The position numbers were made by a program, and so were the translations under genes. From Choristocarpus tenellus KU-1152 (lineage: Eukaryota; Phaeophyceae): a stretch of DNA of 20,833 nucleotides. Under the pieces are notes generated by a model. That model did no database searches, was not told the origin of the DNA, and worked only from the letters and a program-made list of their open reading frames with translations. Of this stretch, positions 1 through 16,995 are shown piece after piece. The stretch spans positions 1 through 20,833 of the forward strand of contig CAXNAD020000374.1 of the NCBI GenBank assembly GCA_964200185.2. Direction: 5' to 3'. The stretch's first letter is position 1. Each line of letters starts with the position of its first letter.

Positions 1-44
1 AAATATACACCCCAAAAACCCACCACAAAACTTATGTTCTCCTT

Positions 45-81
<37 letters not shown>

Positions 82-512
82 AGGCCTCTCACTCTAGTAC
101 AGCTCTCAACAACACCTTCCACCATATGCTGCTAGGCAAGCAAAGTCTAACCACTTTGAAGTCAAAACCTCATGGTGTGCAGAAAGCTACAGCATTTACC
201 CTCCTGTTGTAGAGAACAAAAGTTGCTTGAACCGATGTCTTCATCTACCAAGAGGATCCACCAGCTTATCCCTCTTCCCCAAGGCAAACTGCTACACACA
301 CCACAGAATCAGAAACTGCATGCCGTTTCCACACCAAGAGGCACATTGAAAATATACAACAACTCCATACACCAGGACCAGAGACTCCATCCGTGGGACG
401 ACGACGACCTACGACATGACTAAAGGACACCACTTAAGCCTCTTGAGGTAGGCAACAACAGGCTTCCCATCAATACTCTCTTCACACTCCAAGTCCATCG
501 GAAAATAATTGA
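1..512 (-). other. 3' flank / probable 3'UTR of the GTP cyclohydrolase II gene
   Basis: The stretch downstream of the minus-strand GTP cyclohydrolase II stop is T/G-rich when read on the minus strand, like the other introns and UTRs here. I found no AATAAA on the minus strand in it. A 29-codon open segment (498 down to 409, minus strand, beginning MDLECEESID) lies just after the stop in another frame; it is treated under findings as a possible frameshifted C-terminal extension. Open frames on the plus strand here do not look like protein. Confidence 0.4.
46..81. repeat. Poly-C homopolymer tract
   Basis: About 36 consecutive C residues. Homopolymers of this length are often mis-sized in assemblies, so the true length is uncertain. 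The tract lies downstream of the GTP cyclohydrolase II stop codon, on the 3' side of that minus-strand gene, and has no visible coding role. Confidence 0.9.
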
Positions 513-1949
513 CTACAAGTTGTTGATGAGATGGCTCATCCGGTCTGCCTTTGACTTGAGATACCGCTGGTTGTGCTTATTGCTGGGCACGACAATTGGG
601 ATACGCCCTGTGATCTTCACCCCGGTGGCCTTGAGCCAGTTCACCTTGTATGGGTTATTGGTCATTAACCGCACACTCTGTGCAATCAAGAAGGAAGGGG
701 AACATAAAGCCTTCCAAGGTCAATCCAACGACGTACTTGTGTGTACCGACCGGGGTTAGGGACGAAATCACAGATATTTGATATCACAATGTGGCAAAAA
801 ATATACAGTGTATTCTCAATCATTGGATTTAAAAAAAAAACATGTCAGGGTCAGAAAACACAATTATCTGCTGCGGGATTGACCCTTATCTTATTGAAGT
901 AACTGGAAGAGAGGAATAAAGAACAAGAACCAGTGTCAGTTTCTTTTTTATTTTGCTATAAGCGAATAGAGTCGTATTTCTCAGAAACTGGTGTTCACAT
1001 CAAAACTCTCTTGCATGACTTCAGATCATGACACACAAAACGCAACGTTAAATAGGACGAATTCCCACCATGGACTATCGTATCAAGATGTATGCTACAG
1101 AACTTGTTATCTAAGGCTTGTAAACTGTTTCTAAAAAAAACAAGTATATATATTTTTTACAAGGTGGAGGAAAAACGCCTCACTGAAATTCAATTTCAGC
1201 TCACTGTGAATCAAGCATGGAGCGAACAAGGTAAGACTCTGACCCAACCATGCACTCCACAACACAACTCCTGCACTGTATCCAGTCCGTTTCATACCCT
1301 AACATTGCCATCTCCATCTGTTTCCGAATTTACCTCATTCCCTCTTTCCCAAAATACAGCACTTCCAACCTGAAGGGAGGTAGGTACCGGCTATGGTCTG
1401 ACTCTGGTACATGACTGGAGGACTATTGCAGTGATAGTGTCTAAGAACTAGATATGTGCAGTTATGCATTGTTGCTCTAATGACCTAGTGGAAGAAAAAG
1501 AGCCCACATTCTCATCTTGTGGGCTCCGTTCATTCTCGTTCTTAAGAGAAAAAGGGTTAGATAGCCCTAAACCTATCACTTCAAACACAGTATCAAAGGT
1601 GTAGATAGCCCTAACCTTGTCATTTCAACATCAATACAAATAGTGTGATAGCCCTGACCCCTGTCATTCCAATGTCAGCATAAAAGGTAAAGGAAAGGGC
1701 TTGAAAAACATGGAGGTATTGCCAAACAACACCAATGCGGCCCTGTTGTGCAGGAATGTTCAGTTTGGCTGCATGATCCATGCTACGCAATATTTACGAA
1801 AACAAACCCTGCATATTTTAAATCATATTTTGAATCATCACATAACACTAACCCTATACACCCTGACCAAGTCACAGTCAGGGAGCCCTTAACTCAACTG
1901 ACCAAGATGACAGATGCATATAAAAAACAGGTACCTCCGCAGTCGGCTG

Positions 1950-2010
<61 letters not shown>

Positions 2011-2151
2011 TGTTTTTTATGGGCTGTTTTTTTTTGTTGCCCTTTTTTCCGCCGGTTCGGGTCTTTTTTTTTTTTTTACANNNNNNNNNNTTAATTATAC
2101 TGAACAATATAAAAGATGCATATAAAAAACCGGTCCCTCCGCAGTCGGCTG

Positions 2152-2189
<38 letters not shown>

Positions 2190-4708
2190 ATTTTTCTGTC
2201 CATGGTCACTTTGAAAAGCAGTTGATGCGAGTCTGGATTCCGATCAAGTTCATCAAGATGCACAAGTCGTTTTTGACCTTTTTCACACACTTACTTGAGG
2301 GTGGCTGCCAACAGACGCGAAAGCAGTTACAGTCAATACCATAGGATGGCCAATGGCAACCTCGTTAGGAATAATTACAGGAAACTAGATTTGCTATCAA
2401 TTCTTCAACCTTGAAGGACCTGCCCGAAAAAGTATTGGAAAAAACATTCTGAGATAAGAAATGCCAGGAAATTTCTTGTTCTCATCAATGTACGGTGCAA
2501 CGCTATCGCTCAGAAACACAGCTCTGGGGTCCTTCTCTAGCAAACTGCGGTCAGATTATTTGATGCTCTGGAGCTGGTGTGTAGACTCTGTACAGACTGA
2601 TCTGCACATCCTAGTAACTCTGGTTTGTCCTATAGCATATTTTGGATATTCCTGGAGATGGGTGCTGCAATGCACAATCAAGGAATCAACAGACCTTTCT
2701 GAACATCCGTGGACAAAATACATTTTTTTTTTTTAATTTCAACCTTTCCACACTCCTCTCGCCAAGAGGCCGCCATCACAGGATCATCCTAACCCTAACC
2801 CTCGGTTCTTTTTCCAAGTAAAAAAGCTTAGAAGTATGGTTAGCAAGCTCTACATTGTAAGAGTTAGGGTTAGGGGATAGAGAGAATGATGGATTGGATC
2901 GGTTGATCACAGCACAACAGGTATCAAACTAAAGACCTCTCCTGTCTCCTTGTGAATATCTCACTCATTGTTCTCAATGCTTGTGCATTTCCACTGCCTG
3001 TACATTGGGATCATACAACCAAAACAACATTGATCTAACAAACTATACAGCATCAAAGTTCGGTCCAGGGAGGGGTATATGAGGGGGGCAATTTTCTTCC
3101 TTTTTGGACAACAACATTTCTTTTGATGTATACCCTGCATCAAGGATAACTCACCTTGATATCCATGTCCCTCAGAATAAAATCCACACATTCATAAGAA
3201 CGTTGGTCATCCTTGAAGCCTAGGCGCCGGTTAGCATCCACTGTATCAAGACCACCATCCTACACACCACAACCCAGCACATGCATGGTTGATCAGTGCG
3301 GAAAGTAGGGTAGTTCACAAAAATGGTGACGATGTGAACAGAAGGAAGGAAGAGGAGCTGCCACTATGGCAATTATCCACTATGGCGGGAGAGTGGTTCC
3401 TTGACCATCTCAAAAAGACCATCAAGAGTATGGTCAAAAGGTGCATGTCCAGAAGTTCGACCTGTTACGCCAAACACATGTAGAGGAACAACTCAACAAG
3501 GTGCGCGATTCCAAGTCTAGTAGACATTGCTTTTTGCTTCGAGCTTCACGACAAGTATCATTTGCACCATGTGTCTTCGAACCTGAAGGGCGTAGGCTGC
3601 GACCTTATTCGCCAGTCCGATACCCCGACCCTCCTGCTGGAGATAGATAACCGCCCCCCCATGCTCCTGAATGTATTGAAGAGAAAGATCAAGCTGCTCT
3701 CGACAGTCGCACCGTCTGGAACCAAGAACCTTTAACCGTTAGGAAGGAAAGTACACAAGAAGTGCAGATGACAGCGGAGAAGAGGCGAAAATAAATTCAT
3801 TCACTCCGAACAGAAGCGGTCGAACGAGACACCGTGCTTAAGCGTAATGCCTAGATCGTACATGATGTATGTTGAAGAAATGATGGAACTGGGGACCAAA
3901 CCGAAACATTACATGTGTGTATCGTGAGTCGCAGAGTACTGGTCACGCCTATCATCTCGCTATACACCATTGAGTCATCGTTGAAACATAATGTTGGTAC
4001 AGATTTACTCACCTCGGATGTCTGACACTGATCGTGGACGCGAATGGGAATATGTTCTCTTCCTTTAACGTCCCCTGCAACCATCACCACTGGCTCGTGG
4101 AACTTGTCTGGCCCGTTGTACCTGTACGCACGAAGGCGAAAATCGCCTTTACTCGTAGGGAGATCACACTCTGAAACGAAGCTGGTACAGCCCTGACCTG
4201 AAGCTATAGCGTGCGCTGCAGCCCATCCTCCTGGAGCTCGGGGGGTTGCATCCCCTCTCCCTTTATGTCTCGATCGGGGAAATGGGTTAATAATAGCACT
4301 TTTCCGCTTGAAGCCGACATTGCGGTGTTCTTCACCCCTTACTTGTCCCATCTCAGTTTTTAGACCTAGCTTGTCGTGTGCGAGCCTTGCTCTTTTTTTC
4401 TCTTGAGATGGACCAGTGCCAACCTCGTCATCGCCCAGTTCGTCCTTGTTGACGTGGAGGTGAGATGCATCCACCAACCTTAAAACTGCTATGTCCGATT
4501 CCTCACAGGACGTTGATCCATCTGAGTGGCAAATATCATCGATCGTCCTTGCCACCTCTTTCGCTCCTGGTCCAACAATAACCCCACCAAACATGTACAC
4601 TGCTTTGCGCATACCTCTCTGTGCACTCATGGTGTCGTTTCCCTCCTCATCACCATTCACAGACGGATTTTGGTCCACGTCCATCGTGGTGTCTAGTCCA
4701 TGACACAT
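513..4708 (-). CDS. GTP cyclohydrolase II, 4 exons, 370 aa
   Basis: GTP cyclohydrolase II opens the imidazole ring of GTP, releasing formate and pyrophosphate, to give the first committed intermediate of riboflavin synthesis. Minus-strand exons are 4708-4013, 3729-3583, 3259-3155 and 677-513; all junctions are GT-AG and phase 0 (introns 283, 323 and 2477 nt). The catalytic domain spans about residues 178-370. The three zinc cysteines are C228 (in VHDQC), C239 and C241 (in RCDC), with the spacing of E. coli RibA C54/C65/C67. The [12 protein letters not shown] loop, Y278, D299 and R301 (matching E. coli Y105, D126, R128) and the TNNPYK and RMSHL C-terminal motifs are present. Residues 1-177 are acidic to mixed, unlike any domain I know, and are not a DHBP synthase domain, so the protein looks monofunctional. 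No transit or signal peptide is evident. I chose the Met at 4708; Met9 (4684) is an alternative, and an upstream exon cannot be excluded. Exon 4 was found by its fit to the family and its phase; the intron before it contains an assembly gap. Confidence 0.9.
1501..1525. repeat. Perfect 8-bp inverted repeat (hairpin)
   Basis: AGCCCACA at 1501-1508 and TGTGGGCT at 1518-1525 are exact reverse complements separated by 9 nt. No T run follows and no function is apparent. It lies in intron 3 of the GTP cyclohydrolase II gene. Confidence 0.6.
1558..1690. repeat. Degenerate 44-bp tandem repeat, three copies
   Basis: The core GATAGCCCT recurs at 1560, 1604 and 1647, giving periods of 44 and 43 nt. Each copy continues with a CTAA/CTGA-type segment, a TATCACTTC / TGTCATTTC / TGTCATTCC block and an A-rich end. 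Divergence between copies points to an old minisatellite. The core overlaps telomere-like CCCTAA/GGGTTAG sequence (for example GGGTTAGATAGCCCTAAACC at 1554-1573). Confidence 0.75.
1913..1951. repeat. 39-nt direct repeat, copy 1
   Basis: This segment runs from GATGCATATAAAAAAC to GCAGTCGGCTGTC and recurs at 2115-2153 with two mismatches. Both copies are immediately followed by a long T tract and they flank an N gap. The simplest reading is one locus represented twice by poorly joined reads; a real tandem duplication is the alternative. Confidence 0.8.
1952..2080. repeat. T-rich homopolymer region before assembly gap
   Basis: A run of 57 T (1952-2008) is followed by short words broken by further T runs, ending in 14 T (2064-2077). 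The disordered sequence after the homopolymer looks like degraded read quality, and any open frame across it should be ignored. Confidence 0.8.
2081..2090. other. Assembly gap (10 N)
   Basis: A fixed-length run of ten N, so its size is probably a placeholder. It falls inside intron 3 of the GTP cyclohydrolase II gene between two copies of a 39-nt repeat. Confidence 0.95.
2115..2153. repeat. 39-nt direct repeat, copy 2
   Basis: Near-identical to 1913-1951; it differs at two positions, both A in copy 1 and C here. It is followed by a 32-nt T tract (2154-2185). Confidence 0.8.
2154..2185 (-). repeat. T tract (A tract on the minus strand)
   Basis: 32 consecutive T on the plus strand. Read on the minus strand it is an A tract lying directly 3' of coding-like fragments (2186-2555), which suggests a retroposed poly(A) tail. 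The exact length is unreliable next to the gap. Confidence 0.6.
2186..2555 (-). pseudogene. Coding-like fragments of unknown origin, possible decayed retrocopy
   Basis: Read on the minus strand, overlapping open segments in changing frames have protein-like composition: 2555-2397 (containing [20 protein letters not shown]), 2448-2365 (containing [15 protein letters not shown]), 2384-2283 (containing [20 protein letters not shown]) and 2290-2186 (containing [20 protein letters not shown]). They end in an A tract on the same strand. The first and third share a frame but are separated by three stops; the others are shifted. I recognise no family. They could be pieces of an intronless retrocopy broken by indels, exons of a nested gene, or chance. 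They do not belong to GTP cyclohydrolase II, whose reading frame closes without them. Confidence 0.25.
2788..2802. repeat. Telomere-like motif (CCTAACCCTAACCCT)
   Basis: Two and a half CCCTAA units. They are the reverse complement, over 12-14 bp, of a motif at 2861-2876, so the pair can fold back across about 60 nt inside the GTP cyclohydrolase II intron. Confidence 0.75.
2861..2876. repeat. Telomere-like motif (GAGTTAGGGTTAGGGG)
   Basis: TTAGGG-type units in the opposite orientation to those at 2788-2802. This is interstitial, too short to be a telomere, and could be a telomere-repeat insertion scar or a protein-binding motif. Confidence 0.75.
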
Positions 4709-5027
4709 TCCTGATTCAAAATTGGACTAGGGCTTTTATTGGGATTGCCAAAATATTTTCCAAAGGTTTGACTTAGGTGCGATGTGTTCACGTTTTCGAG
4801 AAGAAGCAAGCGGCTGAGATAGTAAGTGAAGGGCTTCTCATATTTGACGACGTCACGATTGTCTGCTCTGCACTATTGAAGAATCAGGAAAAAAAATGAT
4901 TGTTTAGGGTTAGAGGATAAAGGGTTAGGGAATGTGATCACCCTCTATTCACTATCTTGATGGTTGCCAGTGCTTTGGGACCTTCACTGTGACCTCTACC
5001 TTTGTCACGCAAGCACCTGAATCTAAA
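4709..5027. promoter_or_regulatory. Divergent promoter between GTP cyclohydrolase II and eL30
   Basis: The start codons of the two divergent genes are 319 bp apart, so their promoters must share this segment. It contains TTTAGGGTTAG (4903-4913) and AGGGTTAGGG (4921-4930), telomere-like motifs about 100-125 bp upstream of the eL30 ATG. Pyrimidine-rich stretches at about 4979-5008 (CCTTCACTG, CCTCTACCTTTG) could hold a TOP-like start site for eL30. No clear TATA box is seen for either gene. Placement of the start sites is inference. Confidence 0.5.
4903..4930. promoter_or_regulatory. Telo-box-like motifs upstream of eL30
   Basis: TTTAGGGTTAG and AGGGTTAGGG are separated by 7 nt. Telomere-repeat-like elements are known in ribosomal-protein promoters of plants (telo box) and yeasts (Rap1 sites); a similar role here is inference from position only. 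Confidence 0.4.
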
Positions 5028-5924
5028 ATGGCCCCCGGAAAGAAGTCTGTGAGTAATGAAAGGAGAAGATATGGAATCGAGGGGTGACGGTCCTGAACTA
5101 TAAACTGCAAGTCGATCCCAGCACCCGTGTGAACCTTGTGGCATGGCATTTCTCGATGGCTTGTCCACATGGGGATGGGTTCGCGTTACTTTCAAGTTCC
5201 CGGGAGATCCGTTTCCCATTCAATGGGAACGGGGACGGGATCTACGCTATCCTGTTGCTATACCTGTCACATGACTTGTGGATTACAACGAGCTTTGGTG
5301 GGCCATTGGAGACGAGATGTTATGCCATGCTTGTTGCTTCTCATCATACCTTGATTCCTTGTCTAGCACTTGTGGGTTCTCATAGATAGGTAGTGCCTGA
5401 ATAGGTATATTGCAGCCATTATCTTTGGGTAATGTATTATCCTTCGTGTCCTTAAGGGATTCTGTAGGTGTAGAACCCTTTGAGGAGATTAAGAGACCTA
5501 GAAACACGTCCCCTACCTTAGCCTTTTTGTTTCTACCCTTTGTTTAAGTTAACCATCTCCTTGTTTCGTTCTTCCTCTTACCTTTTAAATTACCTACTGG
5601 CAAGAGCAGAAGAAGGCTATCGAGTCGATGAACTCTCGACTCCAGCTCGTGATGAAGTCAGGCAAGGCCGCCCTGGGCTACAAATCAACCCTCAAGACCA
5701 TGCGTAACTCGAAGGCTAAGATGGTGCTAATCTCCAACAACTGCCCTCCTCTGCGTAAGAGTGAGATCGAGTACTACGCCATGTTGGCTAAGTGCTCAGT
5801 GCACCACTACACTGGATCCAACACTGACCTTGGGACTGCATGCGGCAAGTACTTCCGTGTGTCTGTCCTTTCTGTAACGGATGCCGGTGACTCGGATATC
5901 CTCCGCCAGATTCCCGAGGCGTGA
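5028..5924 (+). CDS. RPL30: Ribosomal protein eL30 (60S subunit), 2 exons, 111 aa
   Basis: eL30 is a small RNA-binding protein of the large cytosolic ribosomal subunit. Exon 1 is 5028-5048 (seven codons, MAPGKKS) with a GTGAGT donor; exon 2 is 5610-5924 and starts [19 protein letters not shown]. The 561-nt intron is phase 0. The join aligns without gaps to the usual eL30 N terminus (MVAAKKT then KKSLESINSRL), which fixes both splice sites. Family signatures [28 protein letters not shown] and GDSDIL are present, and the length is normal. The start has A at -3 and G at +4. The acceptor GAGCAG (5604-5609) is a NAGNAG motif, so a form with one extra Gln is possible. A poly(A) signal lies at 6003. 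Yeast eL30 represses splicing of its own transcript through a kink-turn near the 5' splice site; I could not confirm such an element here. Confidence 0.95.
5203..5243 (+). other. Strong hairpin in the eL30 intron
   Basis: CCGTTTCCCATT (5209-5220) and AATGGGAACGG (5222-5232) pair with one bulged T; the outer AGATCC and GGATCT can add a second stem. The hairpin sits about 155 nt after the 5' splice site. It may affect splicing or be part of an intronic RNA; no snoRNA box pair was recognised around it. Confidence 0.45.
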
Positions 5925-6002
5925 TAAGTCTACATCACGAAAGAGGTTCCCAATCGTGGAGATGGTGTCACTCTACAACGAGTGTCTTGCCTCCACAAGC
6001 AC

Positions 6003-6008
6003 AATAAA
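6003..6008 (+). terminator. Poly(A) signal AATAAA for eL30
   Basis: AATAAA lies 79 nt after the eL30 stop codon, within CACAATAAAAAATAATT. Cleavage is expected about 10-30 nt further on. Confidence 0.75.
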
Positions 6009-7740
6009 AAATAATTACTAACTTCGAGAAAAAAAAACACCATAATGCAAAGTGAACGAGATGTGTCATTTTACCTGGCTGATCACTTTGACATCGATTT
6101 CTCTCCACTCTCACCATCTTTTGTGGGCTCGAAGTGTCTTCAATTTATGCACGGAGAGTCAAGTCTTCTTCAGAAGATATTTTTTGCGTACTGTCACAAC
6201 TCAATATACGGTCTTCAGTGCTGCATACTATCCACCCCATAACCTTCAATCCCTAGAACTGGAAATTCTTCAGATTAAACAAAGGTAGTTGGTTTCGAAT
6301 TTGTAATGCAATCACCCCACCAGTAAACAGAATTGCTGAACCATATTTTACCAGGGCAAGATTAGGTCCTTAAGACATGTCCTGTGCTTGGTAATTATAG
6401 GGGGTCATGACGCATGTATGATTTCTCTTAGTCTCGTCATGAACTCTAAATCTACGTGTCAACAGGTTTCACAGAGTTGTCAGGTTATCCTAATTGCTAC
6501 ATGGAGGCACAGTACATACGCAGTTGCACAAATGGTAAAAAAAAAAATTTGGTACCACATTAACTTGTGAAACAGAGTTGCTGAGTTTGTCAAGTGACTA
6601 GATATCTTGGTTGTATCTTGATCCATCAACAGAGTGTCAGGGTGTTAATGAAGTAGAGGTTTGGTGTGGAAGATCTACACAAAATTCTGAGTTGCCACTC
6701 TTGAGTACTAGATTTTGGACGGTTACTTGAAATACCTGGGAAGGCTTTTTGTGTTGTTAGGAAGGCAGTGTAGTACAGCACATAGATATGAACAACTGAA
6801 TTCTTTTTATTTTAGTTTTCGGGGATAGCTTGAGTAGGTAGGCAGAGGTTCATCCAATTAAATTGTCGTCTACTAGAACACTTGAAAGTAATCATTCTTG
6901 ACACCACACGAAAAGCTACTGTGGTTGGTACTTATCGCAATTGATTGGCAACAAACTGGAAGTGCCCAACCTAATGCGTTAGTTTCTTTCATGTTCTTAT
7001 CGTCCAAGTATTTTGCTAAACCATTCAATACATCGGAATTATTTCCACCCAATTTTATGGACTGTGCTCACTAGCTGGACTCATGCTCGAATGAACAAGA
7101 TATTGGGGTTCGTATTGTTACCCAGAATACTTGTAAGTTACATCGCATCGTCTGAATTACACCTGTCAAAACATGAAAATATTATTTTCTTGAACGTGTA
7201 TAAATGAACACATATACGAAGTAGTAGTAGGATCGAACAAGTCACTTGAGACCTTTCCTATATGATTCAAGGATAAGTCATTTTGTGATTACTAAAAATT
7301 CGGTCATACCCATTATCCACCACCTCTTAACCAATGAGATAGAAACAACTGCACACGTTCTAGGGTGGATGAGCAAGGTAGAGAGGCGTGGAACGATTAT
7401 TGTACGATGAATTGTGGGTGGAGGATGATGAAATGATTGACCACATTTTTTGTGGGATGTGGGAGGGAAGTATGGGTTGAAGGATGGAATGATTAGTAAA
7501 GGAGATACAAGAATATAAATAAATAATAATGTTCCACTCAACGCGCGGGATGATACGCGCGAATGTCAACATATGATTGAATGATGGCGCGCGACGAATT
7601 TCATTGAAAAAAAAAGAGTGAAAACTCACAGCCACCCACCCCTCTCACGGGAAACAGTGGAACCGAGGCAAACTGGGTTAGGAGCAGGAAGACGTCGCGA
7701 GGCAGTCTTTCCCCCCTCCCAGGGAGGCTTCCCTTATACC
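6009..7740. other. Intergenic region, no gene seen
   Basis: I read both strands and found no protein family, tRNA or convincing splice-consistent frame. The few open frames are short and do not look like protein. From about 7340 to 7510 the plus strand is purine-rich, and 7541-7593 carries three GCGCG-type motifs. Confidence 0.55.
7541..7593. promoter_or_regulatory. Cluster of three GCGCG motifs upstream of the PABP gene
   Basis: ACGCGCGGG (7541-7549), ACGCGCG (7555-7561) and GCGCGCG (7587-7593) occur within 53 bp of otherwise AT-rich sequence, about 160-240 bp upstream of the likely TATA box. This is a candidate transcription-factor cluster; the factor is unknown. Confidence 0.35.
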
Positions 7741-7752
7741 TCCACGAAAAAC

Positions 7753-7780
7753 TATAAAAAGCAGATAATCCCCCTATAAA
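7753..7780 (+). promoter_or_regulatory. TATA-like core promoter of the PABP gene
   Basis: TATAAAAA (7753-7760) and TATAAA (7775-7780) stand just upstream of an ATG-free, C-rich stretch that fits a 5'UTR. Pyrimidine-rich sequence at about 7793-7820 could hold a TOP-like cap site. The assignment is by position and composition only. Confidence 0.45.
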
Positions 7781-8211
7781 CCCATAAAAAATCACCTCCC
7801 AACCGTACCATTCCTCCACACGTACAACCACCGCATCCCAGGTGAGCGAGGGTACAGGTTCAGCTGCGGTACAAAAGTCAGGGATGAGTGTGCACAGTCT
7901 CTGCTCGTGCTGTTTGGTTTTCCCACCTACCTTACCTGTCGAAAAACCTGTGTCATGATCACATATTGAAGGATAGATGGCACTTAGTCTGCCGTTAAGA
8001 ATCTGGGCTTCTTTTAAGTGCGATATGTAGTCTCCTTTGCAAATTAAGTGTGAGCCAATCTCTGACCTTTGTTCTTGCGCAATTTTTCTGTTTGTTTTTG
8101 TCTGCCTTTCCGCTGTTGTAGTAAAGCCTGAGCTCGTCTCCTCAATTGTCACAACCTCTGGAGGAAAAGTATTCACTTGTAATTTCTCACGACCCATTCA
8201 ATAGCATAAAC
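7781..8211 (+). other. Probable PABP 5'UTR with an intron (about 7842-8121)
   Basis: A 5'UTR exon is proposed to end at CCCAG (7841) with donor GTGAGC, and to join an exon starting after TTGTAG (8121). The spliced leader would contain no ATG before the start codon at 8212, whereas the putative intron contains several. That contrast, plus good splice sites, supports the model. Unlike mammalian PABPC1, the leader shows no long A-rich tract for autoregulation. Confidence 0.45.

Positions 8212-16995
<8,784 letters not shown>

Larger units (their letters stand above)
678..3154 (-). other. Long intron 3 of the GTP cyclohydrolase II gene
   Basis: The donor follows the codon run ...DMDIK (3155) and the acceptor precedes SVRLMTNNP (677). 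At 2477 nt it is several times longer than any other intron in the window. It contains a three-copy minisatellite, two copies of a 39-nt repeat, two long T tracts, an N gap, two inverted telomere-like motifs and a cluster of coding-like fragments. The extra length therefore looks like accumulated insertions, partly obscured by poor assembly. Confidence 0.75.

Noticed and set aside
172-423. 83-codon plus-strand open frame near the left edge
   Set aside because: No protein-like pattern, and it lies antisense to the probable GTP cyclohydrolase II 3' flank; low-complexity DHP/Q-rich translation.
1889-2290. Long open frames running through the T/A tracts and the N gap
   Set aside because: They are runs of Lys or Phe codons from homopolymers and cross an unsequenced gap.
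5084-5389. 101-codon plus-strand open frame in the eL30 intron
   Set aside because: Several frames on both strands are open across the same GC-richer stretch, so it reflects composition. The eL30 frame closes correctly without it, and no family resemblance is seen.
7601-8197. 198-codon open frame on the minus strand upstream of the PABP gene
   Set aside because: It begins 15 nt from the PABP start codon and covers the whole promoter, leader and leader intron in antisense. Its sequence matches no family I know. An overlapping divergent gene with no promoter space is unlikely.
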